Source of the DNA: Acidobacteriota bacterium
GTDB taxonomy: Bacteria > Acidobacteriota > Blastocatellia > RBC074
NCBI GenBank assembly: GCA_018269055.1
Contig: JAFDVI010000033.1
Coordinates: 1 to 64,000 of the forward strand
Length of the DNA stretch: 64,000 nucleotides
Direction of reading: 5' to 3'
The translations under genes were made by a program, and so were the position numbers. Positions 1 to 9,232 of this stretch are shown here, piece after piece. Position 1 is the first letter of the stretch, and each line of letters starts with the position of its first letter. A model generated the notes under the pieces. That model worked only from the letters and a program-made list of their open reading frames with translations, searched no databases and was not told the DNA's origin.

Positions 1-11
1 TCATTACATCA

Positions 12-580
12 GTGGCAACGCCACCGGAACAACGCCACCGGAACAACCCAACAACAATTCCGACCCTGAATGGGTCGTACTCGCATGGTGGTTCGACCCT
101 TTCAGGGTCGGTATTACATGGGCGCAATCCTGTGGGCGTTGCCCACGTCTATTAACCTTTGCCCTTTCAGGGCAAACCGGAGGCAACCACGCAATTCAAT
201 CCAACCCTTTCGGGGCAAATCGGCACCAATCGGTATCCACACAAGGTCGTATCAAACGCCCCAAAAGGGCGAAATTCTATCGCCGGAAACAACGTCCATC
301 GGTATCCACACAAGGTCGTATCAAACGCACTGAAAGGGCGAAATTCTATCGCCGGAAACAACGTCCATCGGTATCCACACAAGGTTTGTACCAATCAAAC
401 GCCCTGAAAGGGCGAGATTCTATCGCCGGAAACAACGTCCATCGGTATCCACACAAGGTTTGTACCGAATCAAACGCCCTGAAAGGGCGAAATTTAATAA
501 CCGGTGGCAACGCCACCGGAGCAACGCCACCGGAACAACGCAACAACAATTACGACCCTGAATGGGCCGCACTCTTCCTC
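12..580. repeat. REP-like repeat cluster 1, next to the RAYT gene
   Basis: This gene-free stretch is filled with palindromic repeats. It contains copies of the mini-hairpin GCCCT-GAA-AGGGC, the related gACCCTGAAtGGGTc form, and hairpins with variable stems such as GGTGGCaACGCCACC. A block of about 70 bases at 12-82 recurs at 503-572 with only a few differences, so the two ends of the cluster are a direct duplication. Four tandem units lie in the middle. Short open frames on both strands here are translations of repeat sequence, not genes. Adjacent to the transposase at 587-1039, whose family mobilises such elements. Confidence 0.85.
229..509. repeat. Tandem array of 69-74 base REP units
   Basis: The motif ATCGGTATCCACACAAGG occurs at 229, 298, 367 and 441, giving periods of 69, 69 and 74 bases. 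Each unit also holds a mini-hairpin (CCCTGAAAGGGC or a degraded version) followed by GAAATTCTATCGCCGG. The third and fourth units replace 'cgtatcaaac' by longer variants with 'tttgtacc', which explains the longer period. Units are nearly identical from end to end, with no unique spacers. Confidence 0.9.
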
Positions 581-586
581 GCCAAA

Positions 587-1039
587 TCAATCCCACAAAT
601 ACCGTTCGTCATATTCGACGTCATAACTTCTCAACACTTCGCGCAATTCATCTTCAAAGTTCTGCTTTTGATGATGAATCTTCTGCCGAGCCAAATAACC
701 GCGTAACGGCTCAACCTGGGATTTCCCAACCGAAAAGGCCCCGTATCCATCTTGCCAATGAAAATTGGCGAACTCTTTCCCCTGCGTCTTGATCCATTTG
801 GAAGAACTCTGTTTGATTTCCCGGACCAGATCGCTCAACGCCACATTTTTTGATTGTGAAATCAACAGGTGCACGTGATTCATTGTGCCGCCCGAGGCAA
901 TCAAGACCGACTTCTCCTGGTGCAGAATTCCGCCAATGTAAGCAAACAGCGTTGGTTCAATCTCCGGCGTGATCAGATCAGCACGGTGTTTGGTCGAGAA
1001 AACAAGATGAACCAATACGCTGGTTAACGTTTGCGCCAT
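587..1039 (-). CDS. REP-associated tyrosine transposase (RAYT, Y1/HUH family)
   Basis: Encodes a 150-aa single-strand DNA transposase of the IS200/IS605-like Y1 superfamily. These enzymes nick and rejoin hairpin DNA through one tyrosine and a His-x-His metal site. Visible motifs are H55-V-H57 in NHVHLL, the FHWQDGYGAFSV block (about 93-104) typical of RAYTs, and the likely catalytic Tyr115 in GYLARQKIHH. The C-terminus VEYDERYLWD is also characteristic. Length is normal for the family and the frame is intact. The ATG is preceded by AGGAG at good spacing. No IS200-type ends or TnpB are seen; instead REP-like hairpins lie on both sides, which favours a domesticated RAYT over a self-mobile IS. 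The assignment is strong; activity is inferred. Confidence 0.92.
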   Translation of the reverse strand: MAQTLTSVLVHLVFSTKHRADLITPEIEPTLFAYIGGILHQEKSVLIASGGTMNHVHLLISQSKNVALSDLVREIKQSSSKWIKTQGKEFANFHWQDGYGAFSVGKSQVEPLRGYLARQKIHHQKQNFEDELREVLRSYDVEYDERYLWD

Positions 1040-1048
1040 CGCCTCTCC

Positions 1049-2392
1049 TTACCCGTCCGGGTGCGACCCTGTCAGGGTCGAAACCTCGCACTCGCCATTC
1101 CGAGGGCGTTGCCCTCGGCTATTAATTTGTGCCCTTTCAGGGCGATAAACACTCGATTCTTCATCTGGTTCTATTGTTTGTGTGGGAGGTACACCGAAGG
1201 CCGCACACCACGCCTCGTGAAATGCCATCTGACTATACGGAAAATTCGGTTGCCGGACTTCTTCCAAGGACGCGGCACTGGCTTTATCACGCGCCGTTGG
1301 GGTATGCAGAAAATAACGGATTCCTTCCAGCAAACTTTCCAGCGTCGAATCCTGGCAAACAAAGCCGCTTTGTTGATGTGCGACCAGTTCCAGCAATCCG
1401 CCCGTTGGAAACGTGACCACAGGCAGGCCGACGCTTTTCGCCTCCAACGCAATGTTGCCGAAGGTTTCTTCCTGCAAAATCGGAGTTACCAACAAATAAC
1501 TGCCGCGCATGATTTCCGGCACATTCTGACATTCATCAACCAGATGGATTTGCGCAGTCGCTCCGGCTTGATCAATTTGTGCTTGTATAGTTTGCACATA
1601 CTCGACAAATTCCGGAGGCCAGTTAGGTAGCCTGCCAACAATAACAACTTGAATATCTTCCCCATCGGCAAGCAATCTCAGTCCGGCTTCGACTGCCAAG
1701 TGTGTTCCTTTGAATGGAGCGATCTGTCCGACGCACAGAATTGTCCGTCGAGTTTTGATTACCCGGAGAACGTTTGCGTCGGTCTCAGGCACGACAGATC
1801 GCACGGAAACGGCGTTGCGAATCACGATGGTCTTTGATGCCGAGGTTCCAGCTTCCAACAATTTGCGTTGACTGAAAGCAGAATTCGCTACGATCAGGTT
1901 GACCAGTGGAGAAATCAGCTTGCTCCAAAGCATCGAATAAAATCGTCCGGGTGAAGGATGGTTACCGACCCTGAAAATCGTTTTGACCCCAACCGCACGG
2001 AGCAGAATCAACGCCGGAGCGTTTTTCAACACCGTCACAAAATCCGGCAACAATACATGCGTCGGTCGAAAGCGGCGCGCGTCGCGGAGCAATCCCAAAC
2101 TGGTCATCAACGTATCCCACAAAAATTGCGCCAGTTTGAAAGGGTTGAACAGATGCCGTCCAAATCCATACCGGTAATATCCAGTGGACCAACTTGCGCC
2201 GATGGCATCGGCCAGCGCAACGATGCGGTGATTTTCCCAGTTGTTCAGGATGCAATGCACCTCGGCTCCGTGGTCCCGAAGCACGCGCAGCACTTCAAAC
2301 GTCATGCGTTCCAATCCGGCAACGATGACCATTCCGCCACAACAGGCGATGACGCGAGGCGTTGATTCGTTTTTCACTTTACTGGTATGCAA
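1049..2392 (-). CDS. GT4-family glycosyltransferase with repeat-derived C-terminus
   Basis: A GT-B fold glycosyltransferase (447 aa), presumably adding a sugar to the surface polysaccharide in the cytoplasm. The N-terminal half opens with VIACCGGMVIVAGLERMTFEVL. The C-terminal half holds the nucleotide-sugar region ILCVGQIAPFKGTHLAVEA and the E-x7-E motif in EETFGNIALEAKSVGLPVV. The start is uncertain: the longest frame starts at TTG (2392), a GTG lies 15 bases inside, and neither has a clear ribosome site. Roughly the last 30 residues (from SSVYRPERAQ on) are translated from REP repeat sequence at 1050-1155, so the ancestral stop codon has been lost to a repeat. Last gene of the glycan run before the RAYT. 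Confidence 0.88.
   Translation of the reverse strand: MHTSKVKNESTPRVIACCGGMVIVAGLERMTFEVLRVLRDHGAEVHCILNNWENHRIVALADAIGASWSTGYYRYGFGRHLFNPFKLAQFLWDTLMTSLGLLRDARRFRPTHVLLPDFVTVLKNAPALILLRAVGVKTIFRVGNHPSPGRFYSMLWSKLISPLVNLIVANSAFSQRKLLEAGTSASKTIVIRNAVSVRSVVPETDANVLRVIKTRRTILCVGQIAPFKGTHLAVEAGLRLLADGEDIQVVIVGRLPNWPPEFVEYVQTIQAQIDQAGATAQIHLVDECQNVPEIMRGSYLLVTPILQEETFGNIALEAKSVGLPVVTFPTGGLLELVAHQQSGFVCQDSTLESLLEGIRYFLHTPTARDKASAASLEEVRQPNFPYSQMAFHEAWCAAFGVPPTQTIEPDEESSVYRPERAQINSRGQRPRNGECEVSTLTGSHPDG
1060..1156. repeat. REP-like repeat cluster 2
   Basis: Contains the mini-hairpin CGACCCTGTCAGGGTCG, then a variable stem (GAGGGCGTTGCCCTC), CTATTAATTTGTG and the mini-hairpin GCCCTTTCAGGGC. It is about half of the composite unit seen in clusters 6-8. 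It overlaps the 3' end of the glycosyltransferase frame on the minus strand. Confidence 0.8.
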
Positions 2393-2450
2393 TTCGAAAG
2401 TGACAACATCGGTCGCATCAGTGATGCCGATAGTTCCAACCGATACTTGT

Positions 2451-2655
2451 TTGCCCTGAAAGGGCAGAATTTAATAGTCGTGGGCGCTGCCCCCCATTGG
2501 TATCTACACAAGTTCGCTGGTCCGATTAAAGCCCTGAAAGGGCGAAATTCAATAGCCGGGGACAACGTCCCCGGAGAGCTTGTGGTAGATATCAATGGGC
2601 GTTGCCCACGGAAACATCGCAAAGAAGATTCCCCAACCCTGAAAGGGTTGCACTG
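2451..2655. repeat. REP-like repeat cluster 3
   Basis: Intergenic cluster with GCCCTGAAAGGGC mini-hairpins at both internal positions, variable stems (GGGGACAACGTCCCC; GGGCGTTGCCC) and a final AACCCTGAAAGGGTT hairpin. It separates two glycosyltransferase genes and replaces the tight spacing found elsewhere in this run. Confidence 0.85.
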
Positions 2656-2689
2656 AACAAATTGAACCTTCGTAGGGTTTTTCTTTGGT

Positions 2690-3883
2690 TCAATGATTTC
2701 CGTAGATGCTTTCAGCAACCGCCGCCTGGCAAGCGGCCAACAGGCCTGTTGTTGCCGCCGCAAACGAACACACATCAGCTTTCGCTCGACAGGCATCGGC
2801 ATGGGAATGCTCGGAGCCAATTCGCTGCCGTATTCGTTCAATTGCCGCCCGCAACGCGGCGACATTACCCATCGGAAAAATTTCTCCGGTTTCGCCCGGC
2901 ACAATCAAATCCGGTGCGCATCCAACGCGGTCACTGACTATGCACGGCAACCCGGTCGCCAACGCCTCGTTGATCACCAGCCCCCAGGTTTCACTTTCGC
3001 TTGGCAACACCAGGCAATCGGCGGCGGCGAAGGCACGGATGATTTCAGTCTGATTCAAAAACCCTGGCCAAACAGCGCGCACGCCCAACCGTTCGGCTTC
3101 GGCACGGCATTCGGTTTCCATTGGCCCCGCACCGGCAACTAGCAATCCCGCCTGAGTCAGTGCCCGAATCAAATCCATTGGCCGTTTGATCGGTTCCAAT
3201 TTACCGGCAAACAACACAACGAAATCTTGCTCGGCGAATCCAAAGGCTTGACGCACCGCCGTTCGCCCGGCGAGAGTTCGATAATTCGCCGCAGCTCCGG
3301 CGAAAAAGTCGTTATCCACGCAATGCGGCGAGGCGAAGATACGATCATCTGCAATTCCAAAATGTCGCAGATAGTGCAAAGCGCGTTTGCCCACGGCCAG
3401 ATACCCGGCGAACTGGCGCAACAAAAAACCGGTTTTGGTTTCCCAAACCGGTTTGCGCCATCCCGTCGGAGCGTTGTTCAAATTCGTGTCGCCTCGATAA
3501 AGCACTGGCACTTTCAATCGCCGACATGCCCACAACGCCCGCACCTGTGTGATCGAATGCCAACCGCTGAGCAATGCCACGTCGGGTTCGGTTTCGGCAA
3601 TCGCATCGGCAATTTCCGGCACATCCACACCGCGAAAATGATCGCTATGCACGTTATCCCCTGGTTGTGGAGGCCGCACCACGCGACAGCGGTATCCTTC
3701 GGTCAATGGCACATCCCAAGCGAACGCCCGCCCAAATCCCACACCCTGTTGTTCCGGAGTGGGTTGCGTCGCATACAACACGGTCAAATCCAGTTCGGGA
3801 CAATCGGCGGCAATGTACCGAAACCAGGGAGCGAAGTATTGCGCTGGATGCGTCATCACGACGGTCAGTTTGATTCGTTGCAT
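2690..3883 (-). CDS. GT4-family glycosyltransferase
   Basis: A 397-aa GT-B glycosyltransferase of the polysaccharide locus. It begins MQRIKLTVVMTHPAQYFAPW, has a mid-protein FAGKLEPIKRPMDLI strand where the sugar-nucleotide domain begins, and the E-x7-E motif in ESETWGLVINEALATGLPCIV. I chose the ATG at 3883; the longest frame starts 15 bases earlier at GTG. With this start it overlaps the upstream membrane-protein gene by 19 bases, so the two are probably translationally coupled. Acceptor and donor sugars cannot be told from the sequence. Confidence 0.9.
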   Translation of the reverse strand: MQRIKLTVVMTHPAQYFAPWFRYIAADCPELDLTVLYATQPTPEQQGVGFGRAFAWDVPLTEGYRCRVVRPPQPGDNVHSDHFRGVDVPEIADAIAETEPDVALLSGWHSITQVRALWACRRLKVPVLYRGDTNLNNAPTGWRKPVWETKTGFLLRQFAGYLAVGKRALHYLRHFGIADDRIFASPHCVDNDFFAGAAANYRTLAGRTAVRQAFGFAEQDFVVLFAGKLEPIKRPMDLIRALTQAGLLVAGAGPMETECRAEAERLGVRAVWPGFLNQTEIIRAFAAADCLVLPSESETWGLVINEALATGLPCIVSDRVGCAPDLIVPGETGEIFPMGNVAALRAAIERIRQRIGSEHSHADACRAKADVCSFAAATTGLLAACQAAVAESIYGNH

Positions 3884-5409
3884 CCAGAATCTCCGCACTG
3901 ATGGAGGCTCATCTCGTCATTTCCGATCCAAAGCCGGTAAGACAGATTCTGTCGTTGACAATCTGCAAGTTGTTGTCGCCAGCTTGCAAACTTCTCCACT
4001 CCTTCGCGAAGCACGACGGTTGGTTTGTCATTGGTTATCAATCGAAACGCCCAAGGACGAATTCCAGTCAGGATCAGATATTGCGGGCGGGATAGCCGTA
4101 GTAGGCTGTAATCCACCAATAACTTAGCGGGTTCTTGGGCATCAACTACAACAAAGCTACCAGCCGGAAGTGGGGCCAGAAGCTCTTTGCTGCGCGTCAA
4201 CCATTGCCTCGACCGTTCGCCAGTGGCCCGCATTTCTGCCATTAACCCACGAAGGCCAATTGCCAAGACGATTCCCCAAACTAACACAGCAGCCTGAATG
4301 ATTCGCTCCCTGCTTTTTTCCTGGAAACTGATGCGCCATCCTTGCGTCGCCAATGCCACTAACGTGGCAAACCAGAATAACCCCGTATGTGCATACAGTT
4401 CGCCAACATGCGCCAGCAATGCAGCCGGAAAGCCAGAAAGAATTAGGGCGCCCGAAACAAGCACAAGATGAAACCGGTTTTCCGGCGAATGCCGCCAACA
4501 AAAGAACAATCCCGCCAACAAAAAAGTTACTACCGAGGCACTCAGCAGGGCATAAAGCACCAACAACCCAATTTCGCGCGGTTGCGCTCGCAAAGCGTCA
4601 AACCAAAATAACAAAGGAATAGGGCTGACCTGCCCTCCAACTAGAATAATTGCATTGATCGGCGCGTGCAGCGGCGAAATGTGAAATGGGCCTTCCATCT
4701 GGGTCGAGACACCAGCTAAAAATCGAATCAACGTAAACGCACCAGCAAGCAAAAACAGTCCGGTCAGAATGAAAATACTCGCCCGACGAATCTTGCTAAA
4801 CCGAAAAAACGCGACAGCCAAAAACCACGCTGATGTGGCAAATCCTGCCAAGGCCTGCTCTTTGAACAACAATCCAATGATCAGCAATCCATAAAATCCC
4901 CAAAGAGATTTTTTCCCAATCTCATTGCTTCCGTCGAACGGCAGAATTTTCGCCATTAGTAGCACTGCCGCAGTCCAAGTTAATAGGTCGGCGGCGCATT
5001 GCGAATAACAGTCAAACGAGTATCTGGCAACAGCCGAAATTGGATGAACCCCAAACACAATCAGAGCTGCACAAGTGCTAACCGCGTTCACTCCAAGCCA
5101 GCGAGTGAAGTTCAGCAACAACGCTAGAGACGCAAAAAACGTCAGTAGTATGAAACCGCGTAAAAAGTAATCGCTCTCCCAACCCACCAACCGAGCGTTA
5201 ATCACTTCTGTCAATTGCCAAAGCGGAGACCAATGTTGATCTAATGGCCGAAGGATAAAACTAAGTGATTCCCCCTTTGCCAGCGCTTCACGTGCCTTGT
5301 AAGCGAAAGTCCAATCGTCATGAAAACGAAAAAGACCGAATGCTCCTATGAAAGAAGCCCCGGTCAACAACAGGATCAACCCACCAACCAGCTTTGGGTT
5401 TGAATTCAT
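3865..5409 (-). CDS. Polytopic membrane protein, GT-C glycosyltransferase-like
   Basis: A 514-aa integral membrane protein with about ten hydrophobic helices. The first loop carries FHDDW near residue 30 and LDQHWSPL shortly after. An acidic pair after the first helix and a histidine/tryptophan in the first loop are usual in GT-C (PMT/ArnT-like) enzymes that use lipid-phosphate sugars, so such a role is likely but not proven. The ATG at 5409 overlaps the stop of the upstream glycosyltransferase as TGATG, with GGGGAG just before. A GTG one codon upstream is less likely. It could also be a membrane-bound polysaccharide-modifying protein of another type. Confidence 0.7.
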   Translation of the reverse strand: MNSNPKLVGGLILLLTGASFIGAFGLFRFHDDWTFAYKAREALAKGESLSFILRPLDQHWSPLWQLTEVINARLVGWESDYFLRGFILLTFFASLALLLNFTRWLGVNAVSTCAALIVFGVHPISAVARYSFDCYSQCAADLLTWTAAVLLMAKILPFDGSNEIGKKSLWGFYGLLIIGLLFKEQALAGFATSAWFLAVAFFRFSKIRRASIFILTGLFLLAGAFTLIRFLAGVSTQMEGPFHISPLHAPINAIILVGGQVSPIPLLFWFDALRAQPREIGLLVLYALLSASVVTFLLAGLFFCWRHSPENRFHLVLVSGALILSGFPAALLAHVGELYAHTGLFWFATLVALATQGWRISFQEKSRERIIQAAVLVWGIVLAIGLRGLMAEMRATGERSRQWLTRSKELLAPLPAGSFVVVDAQEPAKLLVDYSLLRLSRPQYLILTGIRPWAFRLITNDKPTVVLREGVEKFASWRQQLADCQRQNLSYRLWIGNDEMSLHQCGDSGCNESN

Positions 5410-6722
5410 CACTCCCCTTTCAGACCTTCAAAAACCTTCGCCAGTCTTTCAGCCAGCGATTCCGCCGAAAATTCCCGGACTTCATCCATCGCCACGTCCT
5501 CAGGACGATAAATTGGTTCTGCCACCAACGCAGCCAACGCTTCGTAAATCGCTTCGACGCGGCTTTCGGCCCGTCGCGCATCACTGTACGTCACCACGCG
5601 CACTGTGGGAGGTTTTGCCGCCCGGCGCAAAATTTCAACCACGCTGCTCTCTTCGTGATACAGCGCCAGAATCGGTCGCGCGGCAAGCAAGCCCGGATAC
5701 AGTTTACTGGCCGTGTAATGCCGCTCGCTGCTGCCGAGCATCAAAATCGCATTGGCTTGCGTTTGCACGGTCAACGCGTCCAGATAATCAATGCGCGGAG
5801 CATATTCCGTCACGCAATCGGCCACGCCTAACTCTGACGCGACAAGCAAAACGCGCAGCGCAGCATTGCTGGCCGTCTGATTGCTGGTCCCAAAAAAATG
5901 CAGCCGCAATTTGCCGTAAAGCTCCGGCTGACGCTGGCGCAGTAAAGACGCAGCCTTCAGCAACGCGCGTAAAGTCTCAAACCCCAGCGGCAACAACGTT
6001 CCGACATAACACACGTGGCAAAATCCGTCGCCGGGATGGAAATAGGGATTCGTTCGCGGGTGGTCAAACAACCGGGCGAAATCGTTTGGTTCACCACCCA
6101 GCGGAATCGCCGCATACAGTTTGTCGTCAAATCCGCGATACCGTTCCCGGATCGCTTCATACGTTCCGGCGGAAACTGCGGTGATGGCGTCGGCTGCGCG
6201 CGCGGCCATCGGCTCCAATCGCGTGGCGACAAAACGGCTCAACCGGCTTTTGAAATCCGGCTGGCCATTCGTTCCGCCGCCAACCGTCAATCCCCACGAA
6301 CCCACCCACGGGTCCTGGTAATCCAGCACGAAGGGAATGCCGAAACGCCGTTTCAGCATTGGCCCCAACAACGCCGGATAGCTGGGATAAATGGTGATGA
6401 AAAGAACATCGAAGCGTTCGCGTGTGAGCAGTTCAGCGCAAGTCCGATAAAGCCCACGCATCGCCCGCAACCCCAGATCGCCAATCCCCAACTGCCGAGT
6501 CATCCCAACCGGCCATGCCCGGCTGCGGATCACTTGCAAATTGGGCGATACCAACTCCGCCAAGCCTTGATCCAACCGGCTTTCATAATCGCGCGGATCA
6601 ACCGTGACCACAGTTGGCTCCCAACCAAATTTCGCCAAATGCGGAGCCAGCAAGCGAACGCGATGTGTGCCGGCACTGGTGTCAGGCGGAAAATGCGGGC
6701 TTACCATCAGTACTCGCTGCAT
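5409..6722 (-). CDS. GT4-like glycosyltransferase
   Basis: A 437-aa GT-B enzyme. The N-terminus MQRVLMVSPHFPPDTSAGTH is the usual Rossmann start with a PP-x4-G loop; the middle holds CHVCYVGTLLPLGFETL. The C-terminal domain has YTASKLYPGLLAARPILALY in place of a canonical E-x7-E motif, as in WbuB-like glycosyltransferases that carry a K-x-Y-x2-L-A-A-x-P-I-L-A pattern. ATG start, 22 bases after the acyltransferase stop, and TGATG coupling to the next gene. Cytoplasmic polysaccharide assembly is inferred from context. Confidence 0.87.
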   Translation of the reverse strand: MQRVLMVSPHFPPDTSAGTHRVRLLAPHLAKFGWEPTVVTVDPRDYESRLDQGLAELVSPNLQVIRSRAWPVGMTRQLGIGDLGLRAMRGLYRTCAELLTRERFDVLFITIYPSYPALLGPMLKRRFGIPFVLDYQDPWVGSWGLTVGGGTNGQPDFKSRLSRFVATRLEPMAARAADAITAVSAGTYEAIRERYRGFDDKLYAAIPLGGEPNDFARLFDHPRTNPYFHPGDGFCHVCYVGTLLPLGFETLRALLKAASLLRQRQPELYGKLRLHFFGTSNQTASNAALRVLLVASELGVADCVTEYAPRIDYLDALTVQTQANAILMLGSSERHYTASKLYPGLLAARPILALYHEESSVVEILRRAAKPPTVRVVTYSDARRAESRVEAIYEALAALVAEPIYRPEDVAMDEVREFSAESLAERLAKVFEGLKGE

Positions 6723-6744
6723 TGGTTCAATCGTTCGGAGTCCT

Positions 6745-7959
6745 TCAGGCGGTCAATACAGCCTGTGGTTTTGAATCACCTGTCTGTGCTGAACTCAATC
6801 TACCAACCGATTGCGGACGATTGAGAAATCGTTTTTCAACCAATTGGTAAAAGACCCAGGCCACAGCCACCGAAGCCGTAATGCAACTGGGAATAACAAT
6901 TAGCAATGTCTGTGTCAGCCCTTTGATCCCAACCTGAAAAAGCAGGTGGCTGACAATTTTCGTGATTGGCCAATGAATCAGGTACAGGCTGTAACACATC
7001 TGCCCACAGAAATTCAGCGGCCAAAGCAACCTGTTTCTGCTTATCTCAGAATCTTTGCTATGAAGAAATGACAGAACCAGCGCGAAACCGAATCCCGCCA
7101 GATACTGCATCGCTCGAACTTTATTGACGCCGGATTCAACAAACATTGCGCCCGGCAAATGATAGACAAACCGCAAACCAGCCGCTCCCAGAATGAACGC
7201 AACGAGTGCAAGCCTAATCAACCATACTTGCTCAACACTTGCGTGGTTCACTTGGTAGTAAACCAGAATGCCTGCGGCAAACAACAACCAAAGTCCGTCA
7301 AAAAAGAACCCTTCGACTGGCAAGTTCAGCTTCGTAAAGAAGAGCGCTGCTGGAACAAGCGTGATCGCGCTCAGCCATACCATCACTCTGAAATATCTGC
7401 TCGGCCATTTCCAAATCACCAATCCGCAAATGGCATAAAACTGCTCTTCGTAACACAAAGACCAGGCTTGCATCAGAAAGAAAACCCGTTCACCCGGAAT
7501 GAAGTGATGACGGAAAATTTCAGTCAATGTCAGGTTGGTTAACCACTGAATTCGGCTAAGTGAAGAAGGATGTTCAACTGGATGCGGTGAATCCGACAGA
7601 AGCTCCGGGGTTATCTGGTAAATCCCGACAACGAGCGCCGCCATCAGCGCCAATGCAATCCAATAAGGCGGATAAATTCTTCTGAATCGTCGTAGAAAAT
7701 ATGTCTTCAAGGGCCTGGAATTTCGCGCAGAGGAAAGTGATGTCGCTGTGATGCAGTAACCGCTGATGACAAAAAAAATTGGCACTCCAAGCAGGAAGTA
7801 AGGCAGGAAAAATTCTACAGCTTTTGCCGGAACACCTTCGCCCAATTGATCTGGATGCCCAAGCAGGTAGTAAGACGAATGAATGACGACAATCATCAGG
7901 CACGCCACACCACGCCAAATGTCTAGACTTTGATAACGATCTGTTCGTGACTCAGCCAT
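6745..7959 (-). CDS. Acyltransferase 3 (OafA/YrhL-like) membrane protein
   Basis: A 404-aa membrane acyltransferase. Enzymes of this family carry acetyl or other acyl groups across the membrane to sugars. The sequence starts YQSLDIWRGVACLMIVVIHSS, with the family's conserved R and H in the first helix, and about ten hydrophobic segments follow, including SLCYEEQFYAI and CYSLYLIHWPI, both typical. Length is normal for the family without an SGNH domain. It follows REP cluster 4 and lies just before a glycosyltransferase, so it probably O-acylates the polysaccharide made here. Confidence 0.93.
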   Translation of the reverse strand: MAESRTDRYQSLDIWRGVACLMIVVIHSSYYLLGHPDQLGEGVPAKAVEFFLPYFLLGVPIFFVISGYCITATSLSSARNSRPLKTYFLRRFRRIYPPYWIALALMAALVVGIYQITPELLSDSPHPVEHPSSLSRIQWLTNLTLTEIFRHHFIPGERVFFLMQAWSLCYEEQFYAICGLVIWKWPSRYFRVMVWLSAITLVPAALFFTKLNLPVEGFFFDGLWLLFAAGILVYYQVNHASVEQVWLIRLALVAFILGAAGLRFVYHLPGAMFVESGVNKVRAMQYLAGFGFALVLSFLHSKDSEISRNRLLWPLNFCGQMCYSLYLIHWPITKIVSHLLFQVGIKGLTQTLLIVIPSCITASVAVAWVFYQLVEKRFLNRPQSVGRLSSAQTGDSKPQAVLTA

Positions 7960-8007
7960 TTTTTCAGTCGTTGTATAAGCTCAGAACGCGTTTTATGGCG
8001 ATAGAAA

Positions 8008-8151
8008 ATGCCCTGAAAGAGCGTCATTCAATAGCCAGGCAACGCCACCGGAAACGAAGGCTTCCCTCCAACCCTTTCAGGGTTGGATTCGATTTGGTTC
8101 AGCTCCCGTAAGCGTTGCCCACGGCTATTGAATTTGTCCCTTTCAGGGACT
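8008..8151. repeat. REP-like repeat cluster 4
   Basis: Two half-elements in inverted orientation between acyltransferase and glycosyltransferase genes. Seen are TGCCCTGAAAGAGCG (decayed mini-hairpin), AATAGCC, GGCAACGCCACCGG, CCAACCCTTTCAGGGTTGG, GCGTTGCCCACGGCTATTG and GTCCCTTTCAGGGAC. The outer hairpins are decayed relative to clusters 6 and 8. Confidence 0.82.
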
Positions 8152-8176
8152 TCCAAACGGCCTTCAATTCATAAGC

Positions 8177-9217
8177 CTAATTCATAAGCCTTCCATAAAG
8201 CCGTTCGTATTCATCCACAATCGCCCCATCGCTGAAGCGACGTTCGGCTTCGCGGCGGCATTCGCTTCGATCCAGTTCCGGCAAACGGTTCACCAACGCA
8301 GCCATTTCATCCACCGTGTCGCAAACAAATCCCGTGCGTCCGTCGGCGATGCCTTCGGGAACGCCGCCTTGGCGAAATGCCAGGATCGGAGTGCCGCACA
8401 ACAACGCTTCAGGCAGAACGACGGGAAATGGTTCCAGCCATTCGATGGGCAATAACATTGCCGCTGCTGTTCCAAGCAATTCGTTTTTCTGTTCGTTGTT
8501 GACCGTTCCGATGTAGTTGATGAGTTTGCCGTCAATCTGCGGTTCGATTTCGCGGTGGAAGTAGTCCAATTCTTCGGGCAGCGAAGAAAGATTTCCGGCA
8601 ATTCGCAATGGGCGATTCAATCGGCGGGCGACTTCGATGGCGGAATGCAGCCCCTTGCAACGTTCCAGCCGACCCAGAAACACCAACGGCGCGGTGGCCG
8701 GATCAACATTCGCATTGAAGCGGTATTCATTGACCGGCGCGCAATTGTAAATGACGCTCCAATCGCCTCCGCCCGGCGTCCCTGTATCGCGTATGACTTT
8801 GCTGACTGCTGTAAAGTGCATGCGTCGTGCGCCCAACCGCTCAACAAATCGCATATTCGCAGGATTGACCCGACGCATATAGGTTTGCACTTTCGGCACA
8901 TCCCAACGCAGCACGCTGGTCAGATACGCCAGCCGCCCAAAGTTGTGAATGACATCGAATTGGTTCGAGGAACGCCAAAATCGAGCCGTCACCAACGCCG
9001 TGTTGCGCAGGTTGCTCCATCGAGTCCATTCACCTTCGCGCCCGAAAGGTTCCACCCGTCCCGAAATGTGTGATCCCGGCGCAGCCCACAACGTCACTTC
9101 GTGGCCGCGCGCGTGCAGCCCTTCGGCCAAGTCGGCGATGACGCGTTCAATGCCGCCGTAATGTTCCGGCGGCACTTTGATGTATGGGTCCATTAACAGC
9201 AGGATGCGCAAATTCAT
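8177..9217 (-). CDS. GT4-family glycosyltransferase
   Basis: A 346-aa GT-B glycosyltransferase. It starts MNLRILLLMDPYIKVPPEHYGGIERVI, where the GG-I-E-R loop is typical of GT4 enzymes; PLVFLGRLERCKGLHSAIEV begins the second domain, and EPFPVVLPEALLCGTPILAF carries the E-x7-E motif. The frame stays open upstream to 9274, but those residues come from a palindromic repeat (9233-9306), so I place the start at the ATG at 9217. Intergenic distance to the upstream gene is 66 bases, nearly all repeat. Confidence 0.9.
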   Translation of the reverse strand: MNLRILLLMDPYIKVPPEHYGGIERVIADLAEGLHARGHEVTLWAAPGSHISGRVEPFGREGEWTRWSNLRNTALVTARFWRSSNQFDVIHNFGRLAYLTSVLRWDVPKVQTYMRRVNPANMRFVERLGARRMHFTAVSKVIRDTGTPGGGDWSVIYNCAPVNEYRFNANVDPATAPLVFLGRLERCKGLHSAIEVARRLNRPLRIAGNLSSLPEELDYFHREIEPQIDGKLINYIGTVNNEQKNELLGTAAAMLLPIEWLEPFPVVLPEALLCGTPILAFRQGGVPEGIADGRTGFVCDTVDEMAALVNRLPELDRSECRREAERRFSDGAIVDEYERLYGRLMN

Positions 9218-9232
9218 TGAACCTTTAGTCAT

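Noticed and set aside
167-407. Open frames in the first 550 bases on both strands
   Set aside because: They translate the tandem repeats, overlap one another and lack ribosome sites or protein-like composition.
229-509. Possible CRISPR array
   Set aside because: The repeat continues through the whole unit; there are no unique spacers and no cas genes. It is a tandem REP array.
587-1039. A complete IS200/IS605 insertion sequence
   Set aside because: No tnpB and no recognisable IS ends; the FHWQDGY motif and flanking REP hairpins indicate a RAYT.
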